From: Burkholderiales bacterium
GTDB lineage: Bacteria > Pseudomonadota > Gammaproteobacteria > Burkholderiales > CAIKXV01
DNA: 18,918 bases
Direction: 5' to 3'
NCBI GenBank assembly: GCA_014379045.1
Contig: JACMMK010000127.1
Coordinates: 1 to 18,918, forward strand
Every line of letters begins with the position of its first letter. Within the stretch, counting starts at the first letter, position 1. This document shows positions 5,702 to 12,662 of the stretch, piece by piece. Below the pieces are notes generated by a model. The model worked only from the letters and a program-made list of their open reading frames with translations, ran no database searches and was not told the origin of the DNA. The position numbers were made by a program, and so were the translations under genes.

Positions 5702-6376
5702 ATGTGGATTCAATCGGGAACCCGCTTTCTCGTTGTGTCGAGGATGGCGCTGGTCGCGGTCGCGATCTCTTTTTCGGCGACTGCCGCGTTTGCGCAGGCA
5801 CCGGCTGCTGCGAGCGGCGCAGGCTGGTACACCGGCTTCGGCGTCGGTCAATCGCGCCTGGGATTCAAGACCGGTGACTTCGCCATCGGGCCCGCAGGAA
5901 CGTCGACTTCGTTCGACGAGAACGATACCGCCTTCAAGTTCTTCGCGGGCTACCGTGTGCTGCCTTGGCTTGCCATCGAAGGAGGCTACGACAACCTCGG
6001 CAAGAGCCGCGTCTCGTATGTGAACGCTGGCGGCACGGCGAACCTCGACTATCGGGTTGATGCGGTGAAGGTGGCGGGCGTCGGTTCATTTGCGTTCGGT
6101 AACACCGGTTTCTCCGCGTTCGGCAAACTCGGCTTCGGCTACGCCCGCGTGCGTGAGAACACATCGGGCTTCCCGGCGGTCGTCGGTCGTGCCGATGTGT
6201 CCGAACGCGATTATCGTGCGACGTCGGTGATCGGTGCGGGGCTGCAATACCAGTTGCCGCGTGGCCTGGCCCTGCGCGCCGAGTACGAACACTACAACGA
6301 GGTCGGTGAGTCGCCGTTGCCGGTCGGGCGCGCGCGCGCCGGATTGTGGTCGTTGTCGCTGATGTATCTGTTCTGA
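5702..6376 (+). CDS. Small outer-membrane beta-barrel protein (OmpA-like transmembrane fold)
   Basis: A 224-residue protein with a Sec signal peptide: hydrophobic core at about residues 10-28 and a signal-peptidase-I site AFA|QAP after residue 31. The mature part shows alternating aromatic/glycine strands typical of eight-stranded barrels: GWYTGFGVGQSRLGF, FKFFAGYRVLPWLAIEGGYD, FSAFGKLGFGYARV, YRATSVIGAGLQYQL and LALRAEYEHY. It ends in SLSLMYLF with a C-terminal Phe, the BAM recognition signal of outer-membrane proteins. This fits the OmpA-like/opacity-type beta-barrel families. No C-terminal OmpA peptidoglycan-binding domain is present, so it is a bare barrel. The role (adhesion, stress, packing) cannot be told from sequence. 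It is a single-gene unit with its own promoter, diverging from the pilin cassette. Confidence 0.88.
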   Translation: MWIQSGTRFLVVSRMALVAVAISFSATAAFAQAPAAASGAGWYTGFGVGQSRLGFKTGDFAIGPAGTSTSFDENDTAFKFFAGYRVLPWLAIEGGYDNLGKSRVSYVNAGGTANLDYRVDAVKVAGVGSFAFGNTGFSAFGKLGFGYARVRENTSGFPAVVGRADVSERDYRATSVIGAGLQYQLPRGLALRAEYEHYNEVGESPLPVGRARAGLWSLSLMYLF

Positions 6377-6497
6377 ACGTCCCGCCGAAGCGCGGATCGG
6401 GCGTCGAACTTCCGAAGGACCCGGCTGCCACGACCGGTGCGCGCAGTGAACGAAAGGCACCTACGGCAACCGTCGCGAGCGTCCCCTTCAATTTTCT

Positions 6498-7238
6498 TCA
6501 GCGCAGCAGAAGGGCGAGTCCTGACACCGTCAGCAGCACGGCAACCACGCGTCGGAATCCTCTCGGCGATGCGCGCGCGTGGAGTTTCGCGCCGATCACG
6601 AGCCCGACGATCGAGCAGGGCAGCGCAAGGGCTGCCAGTTGCAACGTGCCCTGGTCGAAAAAACCCAGCGACAGATAGCCTATTCCGCGCAGCGTCCCGA
6701 GCGCGACCAGAAGCGCCGACATCGATGCGCGGAAGGCGCCCTTGTCGAGCTTTAGCCATTCCAGGTAGACGCCGTAGACGGGTCCGGCAAGGCCGCCGAA
6801 CGTGGTGCCGATGACCGCGGCGAAGGTCGCGAGCGGTGGCACGATCAGCCACCGGGGCGCGCGCCGTTCCCGCGGCGGCTGCTCGCCTTGCCATAGCGAG
6901 TAAAGACCGAACGCCGCCACGAACACGCCGAGCGCCATCACCAGCGTGTCGTCGGACAGACGGTCGAACAGAGCGAGGCCGAGCGCCACGCCGAGCAGGG
7001 TCCAGGGTACCAGTGGCGCGAGGTCGCGCCAGACGATCTGGCGCCGATGACGGACCGCAATGCCGATCGACGAGATGACCGCGATCAGCGTGACCACCGG
7101 CACGACCTTGGCGAGCGGCAGGAACAGCGCGAGCGCCGGCAACAGAATGGCGCCGAAGCCGGCCAGATTGCGGATGGCAAACCCGACGGTGAAGATCAGC
7201 GCTGCCCAGCCGAGCTGGAACGAAGAGAGTTCGTCCAA
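6498..7238 (-). CDS. TauE/SafE family (DUF81) sulfite/anion export permease
   Basis: A membrane protein of 246 residues counted from a TTG at 7238. It has about eight hydrophobic helices, including WAALIFTVGFAIRNLAGFGA at the start. The central IGTTFGGLAGPVYGVYL and the final PCSIVGLVIGAKL followed by VVAVLLTVSGLALLL are typical of TauE/SafE permeases. Relatives move sulfite, sulfoacetate or other small anions; the substrate here is unknown. The TTG lies four bases after the stop of the EamA transporter gene. An ATG at 7304 in the same frame would add 22 Arg/Pro-rich residues and overlap that gene by 62 bases, so I prefer the TTG. It is the last visible gene of the gmk-rpoZ-spoT strand. The 121 bases before the convergent barrel gene show no clear terminator. 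Confidence 0.85.
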   Translation of the reverse strand: MDELSSFQLGWAALIFTVGFAIRNLAGFGAILLPALALFLPLAKVVPVVTLIAVISSIGIAVRHRRQIVWRDLAPLVPWTLLGVALGLALFDRLSDDTLVMALGVFVAAFGLYSLWQGEQPPRERRAPRWLIVPPLATFAAVIGTTFGGLAGPVYGVYLEWLKLDKGAFRASMSALLVALGTLRGIGYLSLGFFDQGTLQLAALALPCSIVGLVIGAKLHARASPRGFRRVVAVLLTVSGLALLLR

Positions 7239-7242
7239 CCGG

Positions 7243-8205
7243 TCAGGTCCCCGGGGTCGCCGTGGCCGGTGCGGGCCTCGGTGCCCGCCAGGCAGTGAGG
7301 GCAACGCCGACGCAGGTGACTGCGCCCCCGGCGAGGGTCAGCAGTGTCGGGACCACGCCGAACAGCCAGCGTTCGAGTGCGACTGCGATCAGCGGGGTCA
7401 GGTACATCAGGCTTGTTACCCGCGTCGCCTCGCCGTGGCGCATCAGCGTGTGCAGGGCGACGTTGGCGAGGATCGAGGCGAACACGATCAGGAAGGCGAG
7501 CGCGGCGACGAGTTCGGGTGACCAGGCGACGTGAAATCCTTCGACCGCGAACGCAAGCGGCGTCACCACCGCCCACGATGCGAGCAACTGCACCAGCAAC
7601 GCCAGGCGCAGGTCGACCTGCGCGCAGAAACGTCGTTGATACAGCGTGCCGACCGTGATCGCGATCAGCGCGCTGCTCACGGCGGCGAGATTGGCCGCAT
7701 TCATCTCGGCCAGATCGATCTTGTGCGCGACCACCATCGCGACGCCACCGAAGCCGATGCACACGCCCAGCCACTGCCCGGGGCCCGCCGGTTGTCCGAG
7801 CCAGCGGCCTGCAAGCGCCGCGGTGAGCAGCGGTTGGGCAGCGAGCAGCAGCGCCGAGGTGCCTGCAGACAGCCCGAGAAACTGGCCATAGTGGCTCCCC
7901 GACAGATTGATCGCATGCATCAGCAGGCCGGCCACGACCAGATGTCCCAGCAGCGTGCGGCGCGCGGCTGCGTCGAGGTCACGCACCGGCCAGGCCGGTC
8001 GCACCCACGCGACGATCAGCAACATGAACAGCGCAGCGATACCGAAGCGCAGCGAGAGGAAGGTGAACGGCGGCGCGTGCATCACGCCCATTCGCGTCGC
8101 CAGATAGCCCGACCCCCAGACGAGGACGAAGTACCACGCGAGCACCGCGTCGAACGGGTGGCGCGTGACGCCGGCACCCCGCGCACCCGACGCCGGTTCA
8201 GTCAC
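7243..8205 (-). CDS. EamA-domain (DMT superfamily) transporter
   Basis: A 320-residue inner-membrane protein with about ten hydrophobic helices in two EamA halves. The first half begins FDAVLAWYFVLVWGSGYLATR and continues FTFLSLRFGIAALFML. The typical mid-protein signatures GTSALLLAAQPLLTAALAGRWLGQP and QWLGVCIGFGGVAMVV follow. The second half has ALAFLIVFASILANVALHTLMRHGEATRVTSLMYLTPLIAVALERWLFG. Such permeases export or exchange amino acids and other metabolites, and the substrate cannot be told. The ATG at 8205 overlaps the end of spoT by eight bases, so it is translationally linked to the (p)ppGpp gene. Confidence 0.92.
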   Translation of the reverse strand: MTEPASGARGAGVTRHPFDAVLAWYFVLVWGSGYLATRMGVMHAPPFTFLSLRFGIAALFMLLIVAWVRPAWPVRDLDAAARRTLLGHLVVAGLLMHAINLSGSHYGQFLGLSAGTSALLLAAQPLLTAALAGRWLGQPAGPGQWLGVCIGFGGVAMVVAHKIDLAEMNAANLAAVSSALIAITVGTLYQRRFCAQVDLRLALLVQLLASWAVVTPLAFAVEGFHVAWSPELVAALAFLIVFASILANVALHTLMRHGEATRVTSLMYLTPLIAVALERWLFGVVPTLLTLAGGAVTCVGVALTAWRAPRPAPATATPGT

Positions 8206-10330
8206 GCTCTTTCGGCTGCCCCTTGACGCGCGTGATGCGCACCACTTCCGGAATCAGGCGCAGCCGCTTCATGATCTGTGCGAGATGGAAGCGATTGGTG
8301 ACCTGGATCGTGAAGTTCATCGTCGAGTACGCGCTCGAATCGGGTTGCTCGACGTTCACGTTATCGATGTTCGACCCGGCCTCGGCGATCGCACCGGCGA
8401 CCCGCGCGAGTACCCCGCGCTCGTTCGCGACCGACAGGCGAATGCTCACGAGGAAGCTGCGCCGCGTCTTGTCGTCCCACTGCACGTCGACCCATCTGTC
8501 GGAGTCGTGCCGGTTCTTGCGGATCACCGGACAGTCCTGCGTGTGGATGACAATGCCCTGACCTTTGCTGACCAGCCCGATAACGGGGTCCCCGGGAATC
8601 GGATTGCAGCAACGCGCGAGCTGCGCGGCCATGCCCTCGGTACCGCGGATCAGGATCGTGCCGGGCATCCGGTGGTCGGCCGTGGCATCGCCGGAGACCT
8701 GCAGCAGGTTCGCTGCGACCACCGCGGCGAGGCGCTTGCCGAGCCCGATGTCGGCATGAAGTTCGGCACGCGTCTTGACGCCGCAGTCGCGCAGCAAGCG
8801 GTCCCAGCTGTCGTTGTCGATCTCGGTCGGCGCACCCTTCAAGGTCGCCAGCGCCTGGCTGAGCAGCCGTTCGCCGAGCTGCACTGACTCGTCGAGCTGC
8901 ATCGTCTTGAGGAAGTGCCGAATCTGTGAGCGTGCGCGCGCGGTCGCGACGAAATTGAGCCAGGCCGGGTTAGGCCGCGCCTGCACCGCGGTGATGATCT
9001 CGACGCGGTCGCCGTTCTTCAGCTCGGTGCGAAGCGGCATCAGCTCGTCGTTGATCTTCACCGCGATCGCGCGGTTGCCGATGCCGGTGTGGACGAAGTA
9101 GGCGAAGTCGACCGCGGTCGCGCCGCGCGGCAACGCCAGGATCTTGCCCTTGGGCGTGAATACGTAGACCTCGTCGGGGAACAGGTCGACCTTCAGGTGT
9201 TCGAGGAATTCCACCGCGGTGCCCGAGGTCGACTGCAGCTCGAGCAGGCTCTGCAGCCACTGATGCGTCTTCTGGTGCAGTTCGTTCAGGTCGGCGTCGG
9301 AGGTCTTGTACAGCCAGTGCGAGGCGACGCCGGCCTCGGCGATCTTGTGCATCTCCTGCGTGCGGATCTGCACTTCGAGCGGCATCCCGAACGGCCCGAA
9401 CAGCGTCGTGTGCAACGACTGATACCCGTTCGCCTTGGCGATCGCGATGTAGTCCTTGAACTTGCCGGGGAACGGTTTGTACAGGCCGTGGAGCACGCCG
9501 AGGGTCACGTAGCAGCCGGGAACGTCCTTGACGATCACGCGAAACCCGTAGATGTCCTGCACCTGCGCGAACGACAGCTGCTTCTCGATCATCTTGTTGT
9601 AGATCGAGTACAGGTGCTTCTCGCGTCCGGTCACGGCGGCCTCGAGCCCGTGCTCTTTCAGTCTGGCGAGAATCGCGTCGAGCACCTTGCCGACGACTTC
9701 GCGCCGGTTGCCGCGCGAGGTCTTCAGCGCCTTGGCGAGCACCCGGTAACGCGTCGGGTGCAGATAGCGGAACGACAGATCCTCGAGTTCCTGGTAGATG
9801 CTGTTCAAACCGAGCCGGTTCGCGATCGGCGCGTAGATGTCGAGCGTCTCGCGCGCGATGCGCTTCTTGCGCACCGGATCCATCACCTGCATCGTGCGCA
9901 TGTTGTGCAGGCGATCGGCGAGCTTGATCAGGATCACGCGCACGTCGCGCGCCATCGCGAGCAGCATCTTGCGGAAGTTCTCCGCCTGGAAATCCTCCAT
10001 CGTCTGGAACTCGATGGCGTCGATCTTCGACACGCCGTCGACCAGTTCGGCCACCGGCTTGCCGAAAGACTTCGCGATCTCGTCCTTCGTGACGTCGGTG
10101 TCCTCCATCACGTCGTGCAGCAGCGCCGCGGTCAGCGCCTGCGGGTCGAGATGCCATTGCGCGAGGATCTTCGCTACCGCGAGCGGATGCGAGATGTAGG
10201 GCTCGCCGCTCTTGCGGAACTGGCCCTGATGCGCGGCTTCGCTGAACTCGTAGGCGCGCTGCAACCGTGACACGTCGTCCGCCTTGAGATACGACGTCAG
10301 GTCCTTGAACAGAAGTTCGGCTTCGACCAT
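8198..10330 (-). CDS. spoT: Bifunctional (p)ppGpp synthetase/hydrolase SpoT (Rel family)
   Basis: SpoT makes and breaks the alarmones ppGpp and pppGpp from ATP plus GDP/GTP in the cytoplasm. From the ATG at 10330 it has 710 residues, normal for the family; a TTG six bases earlier is an alternative. The HD hydrolase domain shows H48, HD at 72-73 (LLHDVMEDT) and LADRLHNMRT with D139, so hydrolase activity should be intact. The synthetase domain shows DIYGFRVIV (259-267), GKFKDYIA, NGYQSLHTTLFG (301-312) and LEVQIRTQEMH. The TGS domain (VYVFTPKGKILALPRGATAVD) follows, then the ARCCNPIPGDPVIG motif and a C-terminal ACT domain (VANERGVLARVAGAIAEAGSNI). One small oddity is IAKANGYQSL, where many relatives have IPK. 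The gene lies 183 bases after rpoZ. Confidence 0.97.
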   Translation of the reverse strand: MVEAELLFKDLTSYLKADDVSRLQRAYEFSEAAHQGQFRKSGEPYISHPLAVAKILAQWHLDPQALTAALLHDVMEDTDVTKDEIAKSFGKPVAELVDGVSKIDAIEFQTMEDFQAENFRKMLLAMARDVRVILIKLADRLHNMRTMQVMDPVRKKRIARETLDIYAPIANRLGLNSIYQELEDLSFRYLHPTRYRVLAKALKTSRGNRREVVGKVLDAILARLKEHGLEAAVTGREKHLYSIYNKMIEKQLSFAQVQDIYGFRVIVKDVPGCYVTLGVLHGLYKPFPGKFKDYIAIAKANGYQSLHTTLFGPFGMPLEVQIRTQEMHKIAEAGVASHWLYKTSDADLNELHQKTHQWLQSLLELQSTSGTAVEFLEHLKVDLFPDEVYVFTPKGKILALPRGATAVDFAYFVHTGIGNRAIAVKINDELMPLRTELKNGDRVEIITAVQARPNPAWLNFVATARARSQIRHFLKTMQLDESVQLGERLLSQALATLKGAPTEIDNDSWDRLLRDCGVKTRAELHADIGLGKRLAAVVAANLLQVSGDATADHRMPGTILIRGTEGMAAQLARCCNPIPGDPVIGLVSKGQGIVIHTQDCPVIRKNRHDSDRWVDVQWDDKTRRSFLVSIRLSVANERGVLARVAGAIAEAGSNIDNVNVEQPDSSAYSTMNFTIQVTNRFHLAQIMKRLRLIPEVVRITRVKGQPKERD

Positions 10331-10406
10331 CGGCAAGACAGTCTACGAGGATGAACGTGCGGGCGGGCGCGCACCGTGGATGGCCACTGCGAGCCTATCA
10401 GAAAGC

Positions 10407-10445
10407 ACAACGCCGCCCGGAGGTCGTCCCTCGAAGCGGCGTTGT
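10407..10445 (-). terminator. Hairpin between rpoZ and spoT, possible leaky terminator
   Basis: A perfect 10-bp inverted repeat: ACAACGCCGC (10407-10416) pairs with GCGGCGTTGT (10436-10445) around a 19-base loop. On the minus strand the stem is followed by GCTTTCTG, only a weak T-run. It lies in the 183-base gap between the rpoZ stop and the spoT ATG, where it could attenuate read-through from gmk-rpoZ or be a processing site. I see no convincing spoT promoter in the gap. Confidence 0.35.
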
Positions 10446-10513
10446 CGATGGGGCCCATGGATCGGGCCGCCTGAGCCTTGCCGAGCGCGGGCAACGAAGG
10501 CCCGCCACAGCGG

Positions 10514-10720
10514 TCAGACGGGCGGACGATTCAGAATGTCGAGCCCGATCTTGCCCGAAGCGATCTCGCGCAGGGCGATCACCGTCGGCTTGTCCTTGTT
10601 GGCTTCGACGAGAGGCGTCGCGCCGAGGGTGAGCTGGCGCGCGCGGTAGGTCGCGGCAAGGGTCAGTTCAAAACGATTGGTAACCTGCTTGAGGGCGTCG
10701 TCCACGGTGATACGGGCCAT
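10514..10720 (-). CDS. rpoZ: RNA polymerase omega subunit
   Basis: A small protein of 68 residues beginning MARITVDDAL, with the omega signature NRFELTLAATYRARQL at about 15-30 and KPTVIALREIASGKIG near the end. Omega chaperones the assembly of the beta' subunit and forms part of one (p)ppGpp-binding site on RNA polymerase in E. coli. The short length, without the longer C-terminal tail of enterobacterial omega, is typical of betaproteobacteria. A GGAG Shine-Dalgarno lies six bases before the ATG. It sits 45 bases after gmk and before spoT, the classic arrangement. Confidence 0.97.
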   Translation of the reverse strand: MARITVDDALKQVTNRFELTLAATYRARQLTLGATPLVEANKDKPTVIALREIASGKIGLDILNRPPV

Positions 10721-10765
10721 GTCATTCTCCGTCTGAGCGGGCAGGGCTGACCTGCGCCGGAAGGT

Positions 10766-11374
10766 TCATCTGAGCGCAGCGATCAACGCCGCGTGGCGTT
10801 GCACTTGCGCGGGACGCATCAGGCGGTGCGCGATGACGATGCTCTGCAATTCTCGCGCAGCGGTGGCGAATTCCATGTTCACTATAACATAGTCGAATTC
10901 TTCGACATGCGCGAGTTCCTCGCGGGCGGCCACGACCCGGCGCGCGATCACTTCCTCGCTGTCCTGGCCGCGACCGCGCAGTCGTGCCTCGAGCGCGTCG
11001 ATCGACGGCGGCAGGATGAACACGCTGACCGTCCCCGGCTGCAACCGGCGTACCTGCCGCGCACCCTGCCAGTCGATCTCGAGCACGATGTCGGTCCCTG
11101 CGGCGAGCGCGTCGGTGACCCAGCGGCGCCCAGTGCCGTAGCAGTTGCCGTGCACTTCGGCGTGTTCGAGCAGGTCGTCGGCGGCGACCATGTCGGCGAA
11201 CTCGGCGAGAGAGACGAAGTGATAGTCGTGACCGTGATGCTCGCCCGGCCGTGGCGCACGCGTGGTGTAGGACACCGACTTGCGCACTGCCTGATCGGCG
11301 GCGAGCAGCGAATGGACGAGCGAGGTCTTGCCCGCGCCCGACGGCGCGCTGACGACGAACAGGCTGCCGCTCAT
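10766..11374 (-). CDS. gmk: Guanylate kinase
   Basis: Guanylate kinase phosphorylates GMP to GDP with ATP in purine salvage and synthesis. At 202 residues it has the usual size. The P-loop SAPSGAGKTS is at residues 9-18. SVSYTTRAPRPGE (GMP binding), DYHFVSLAEF, the lid stretch HAEVHGNCYGT and LEIDWQGARQVR follow, with RRVVAAREELAHVEEFDYVIVN near the end. The start at 11374 begins ATGAGCGGC, matching the usual MSG-x-LFVVSAPSGAGK. This ATG lies inside a GACGATGAG that terminates a tandem repeat array (11370-11617), and the GGAG seven bases upstream belongs to the repeat linker. queC has the same arrangement. The gene heads the gmk-rpoZ-spoT series. Confidence 0.97.
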   Translation of the reverse strand: MSGSLFVVSAPSGAGKTSLVHSLLAADQAVRKSVSYTTRAPRPGEHHGHDYHFVSLAEFADMVAADDLLEHAEVHGNCYGTGRRWVTDALAAGTDIVLEIDWQGARQVRRLQPGTVSVFILPPSIDALEARLRGRGQDSEEVIARRVVAAREELAHVEEFDYVIVNMEFATAARELQSIVIAHRLMRPAQVQRHAALIAALR

Positions 11375-11499
11375 CGTCTCACTCCGACGTCCCGGATCGA
11401 AGTATGACCTGGGACGATGAGAGAGCCCGACTCGCTACGTCGATCCCGTCACCTTTCAGGTGACGGGCCCCTCGCCGTGGGCCTCGCGGGCTCATCGTC
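11370..11499 (-). repeat. Interspersed palindromic repeat, copy 2, immediately upstream of gmk
   Basis: On the minus strand this copy begins with GACGATGAG (11499-11491), the inverse of its internal partner at 11413-11421. The inner 10-bp hairpin occupies 11445-11467, the same arms as in copy 1. A 34-bp linker (11379-11412) ends with GGAGTGA, and the closing GACGATGAG (11370-11378) contains the gmk start codon. It is one base shorter than copies 1 and 3 because one C is missing in the GTAGC-GAGTCGG stretch after the hairpin. It shares its outer motif at 11491-11499 with copy 3, forming a tandem array. Together, copies 2 and 3 fill most of the 328-base gap between gmk and yicC; in the remaining 85 bases (11618-11702) I see nothing. 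Confidence 0.9.
11379..11495 (-). pseudogene. Repeat-borne mini-cistron, copy 2, frameshifted
   Basis: The ATG at 11495-11493 overlaps the stop of the copy 3 frame. The first 21 codons match copies 1 and 3, but one base is missing after GTAGC. The frame therefore shifts to ASRALSSSQ and stops with TGA at 11381-11379 after 38 codons, five bases before the gmk ATG. Restoring the missing C would give a 41-codon frame ending in TGA across the gmk ATG, exactly as in copies 1 and 3. This is either a decayed copy of a coding element or a sign that the peptide is not under selection here. Confidence 0.45.
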
Positions 11500-11617
11500 C
11501 TTCTCCGACGTCCCGGATCGAAGTATCACCTGGGACGATGAGAGAGCCCGACTCGGCTACGTCGATCCCGTCACCTTTCAGGTGACGGGTCCCTCGCCGC
11601 GGGCCTCGCGGGCTCAC
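11491..11617 (-). repeat. Interspersed palindromic repeat, copy 3, distal unit of the tandem pair
   Basis: The inner hairpin is at 11567-11589 and the internal GACGATGAG at 11534-11542. The 34-bp linker (11500-11533) reads on the minus strand CCAGGTGATACTTCGATCC, then GGGACGTCGGAGAAG. The unit is followed directly by copy 2. Its distal end (11613-11617) is altered: CTCATCGTC is replaced by CTCACTCGG, so the outer inverted repeat is incomplete and the first codon of the open frame is GTG. By eye it is closer to copy 2 than to copy 1, which suggests local tandem duplication after arrival. Confidence 0.88.
11492..11617 (-). CDS. Repeat-borne 41-codon mini-cistron, copy 3 (hypothetical)
   Basis: A GTG at 11617-11615 opens a 41-residue frame that ends with TGA at 11494-11492, overlapping the ATG of the copy 2 frame (ATGA). 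The peptide begins like that of copy 1 (SPRGPRRG, then RHLKGDGIDVAESG) and ends RDVGEGR. The main differences from copy 1 are Ala to Thr at residue 10, Phe to Ser at 25, Ala to Pro at 29, Arg to Thr at 32 and Thr to Ile at 34. No Shine-Dalgarno is visible before the GTG and no upstream gene overlaps it; yicC ends 86 bases earlier. Translation is therefore less likely than for copy 1. No domain is recognised. Confidence 0.25.
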   Translation of the reverse strand: MSPRGPRRGTRHLKGDGIDVAESGSLIVPGDTSIRDVGEGR

Positions 11618-11702
11618 TCGGGTCGGTCGCGTCGGCGGTGCGTGCGCGCAGCGGTCGTTCATCGGGGCGGCTGGTACGTCGATGACGGGACATTACCACT
11701 AC

Positions 11703-12578
11703 CTACTCGATGTTCTGCACCTGCTCGCGCATCTGCTCGATCAGCACCTTCAACTCGATCGCCGCCTGCGTCGTCTGCGTGTCGACCGATTTCGAACCGA
11801 TCGTGTTCGACTCGCGGTTGAACTCCTGCATCAGGAAGTCGAGCCGCTTGCCGACCGGTCCGCCGCGCGCGAGCGTGCGGCGCAGTTCGTCGACATGCGC
11901 GGCAAGGCGCGACAGCTCCTCTTCCACATCGATCTTCGCGGCATAGATCACGAGTTCCTGGGTCAGCCGATCGGGTTCGGTGGCGATGCCGGTGTCGGCC
12001 AGACGCTGCAGCAGTTTGTCGCGTTGCGCGGCCAGCAGCGCGGGAATCCTCGGTTTGACGTCGGCGATGATGCCGGCGACCGCGTCTGCGCGCTCGACCA
12101 GAAAGCCGCGCAGCTTCTCGCCTTCACGCTCCCGCGAAGCGTTGAACTGGGTCAGTGCCTCGCCGCACAGTTCGACGATCATGTCGCGCAACGCGTCGCC
12201 GGCAAGCGACTGGGTGGTCAGCACGCCCGGCCAGCGCAGGATCTCGGCGGTACCGAGTGCGCTCGCCGACGGCGCGAGCGCCTGTACCCGCGCTGCGAGG
12301 TGAAGCAGTTGGGCCAGCGCCGCCTCGTCGAGCATGGCCGCATCGGCGCCGTCGCCGCCTGCGTTCACCGACACGCGGCATTCGACCTTGCCGCGACCCA
12401 CTTTCGAGGCGATCAGTTCGCGCAGCGGCGGCTCGAACGCGCGCACTTCCTCGGGCATGCGAAACTGCAGATCGAGGAAGCGGTTGTTGACTGCGCGCAA
12501 CTCGAACGTGAACACCCCCTGCGGCAGTTCGCGGGTGACCACGGCATAACCGGTCATGCTGCTGATCTTCGCTGCCAT
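11703..12578 (-). CDS. yicC: YicC family endoribonuclease
   Basis: A 291-residue protein with the family start SMTGYAVV, then FTFELRAVNNRFLDLQFRMPEEVRAFEP and KVGRGKVECRVSV in the N-terminal YicC domain. The C-terminal DUF1732 part has DVEEELSRLAAHVDELRRTL, GKRLDFLMQEFNRESNTIGSKS and a final helix of the IELKVLIEQMREQVQNIE type. E. coli YicC has been linked to small-RNA decay and is now viewed as a ribonuclease. The ATG at 12578 places SMTGYA at residue 7, close to the usual MIRSMTAY. The frame is open as far as 13196, but that part lies opposite rph and is rejected. The gene is divergent from rph and sits upstream of gmk, as in many proteobacteria. Confidence 0.93.
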   Translation of the reverse strand: MAAKISSMTGYAVVTRELPQGVFTFELRAVNNRFLDLQFRMPEEVRAFEPPLRELIASKVGRGKVECRVSVNAGGDGADAAMLDEAALAQLLHLAARVQALAPSASALGTAEILRWPGVLTTQSLAGDALRDMIVELCGEALTQFNASREREGEKLRGFLVERADAVAGIIADVKPRIPALLAAQRDKLLQRLADTGIATEPDRLTQELVIYAAKIDVEEELSRLAAHVDELRRTLARGGPVGKRLDFLMQEFNRESNTIGSKSVDTQTTQAAIELKVLIEQMREQVQNIE

Positions 12579-12595
12579 CGGAGGGTCGGTCAGGG

Positions 12596-12625
12596 CTTGT
12601 AATGGAACACACGAGCGCAGACAAT
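12596..12625. promoter_or_regulatory. Possible face-to-face promoters for rph and yicC
   Basis: In the 84-base divergent gap, the plus strand can be read as TTGTAA (12597-12602), a 17-bp spacer and GACAAT (12620-12625). The minus strand can be read as TTGTCT (12624-12619), a 17-bp spacer and TACAAG (12601-12596). The -35 of one therefore coincides with the -10 of the other. Both match the sigma-70 consensus only partly, so this is tentative. Confidence 0.3.
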
Positions 12626-12662
12626 CCGCGCCTTCTTCGACGATAGCACGCGTCTCCGCCCG

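Noticed and set aside
9089..10270. Long plus-strand open frame (393 codons) opposite spoT
   Set aside because: Antisense shadow of a well-conserved gene; full of mirrored Val, Glu, His and Arg, with no domain.
11370..11617. Tandem repeat that might be a short CRISPR array
   Set aside because: There are only two units, with a period of about 121 bp, and both the palindrome and the linker are repeated. There are no unique spacers and no cas genes.
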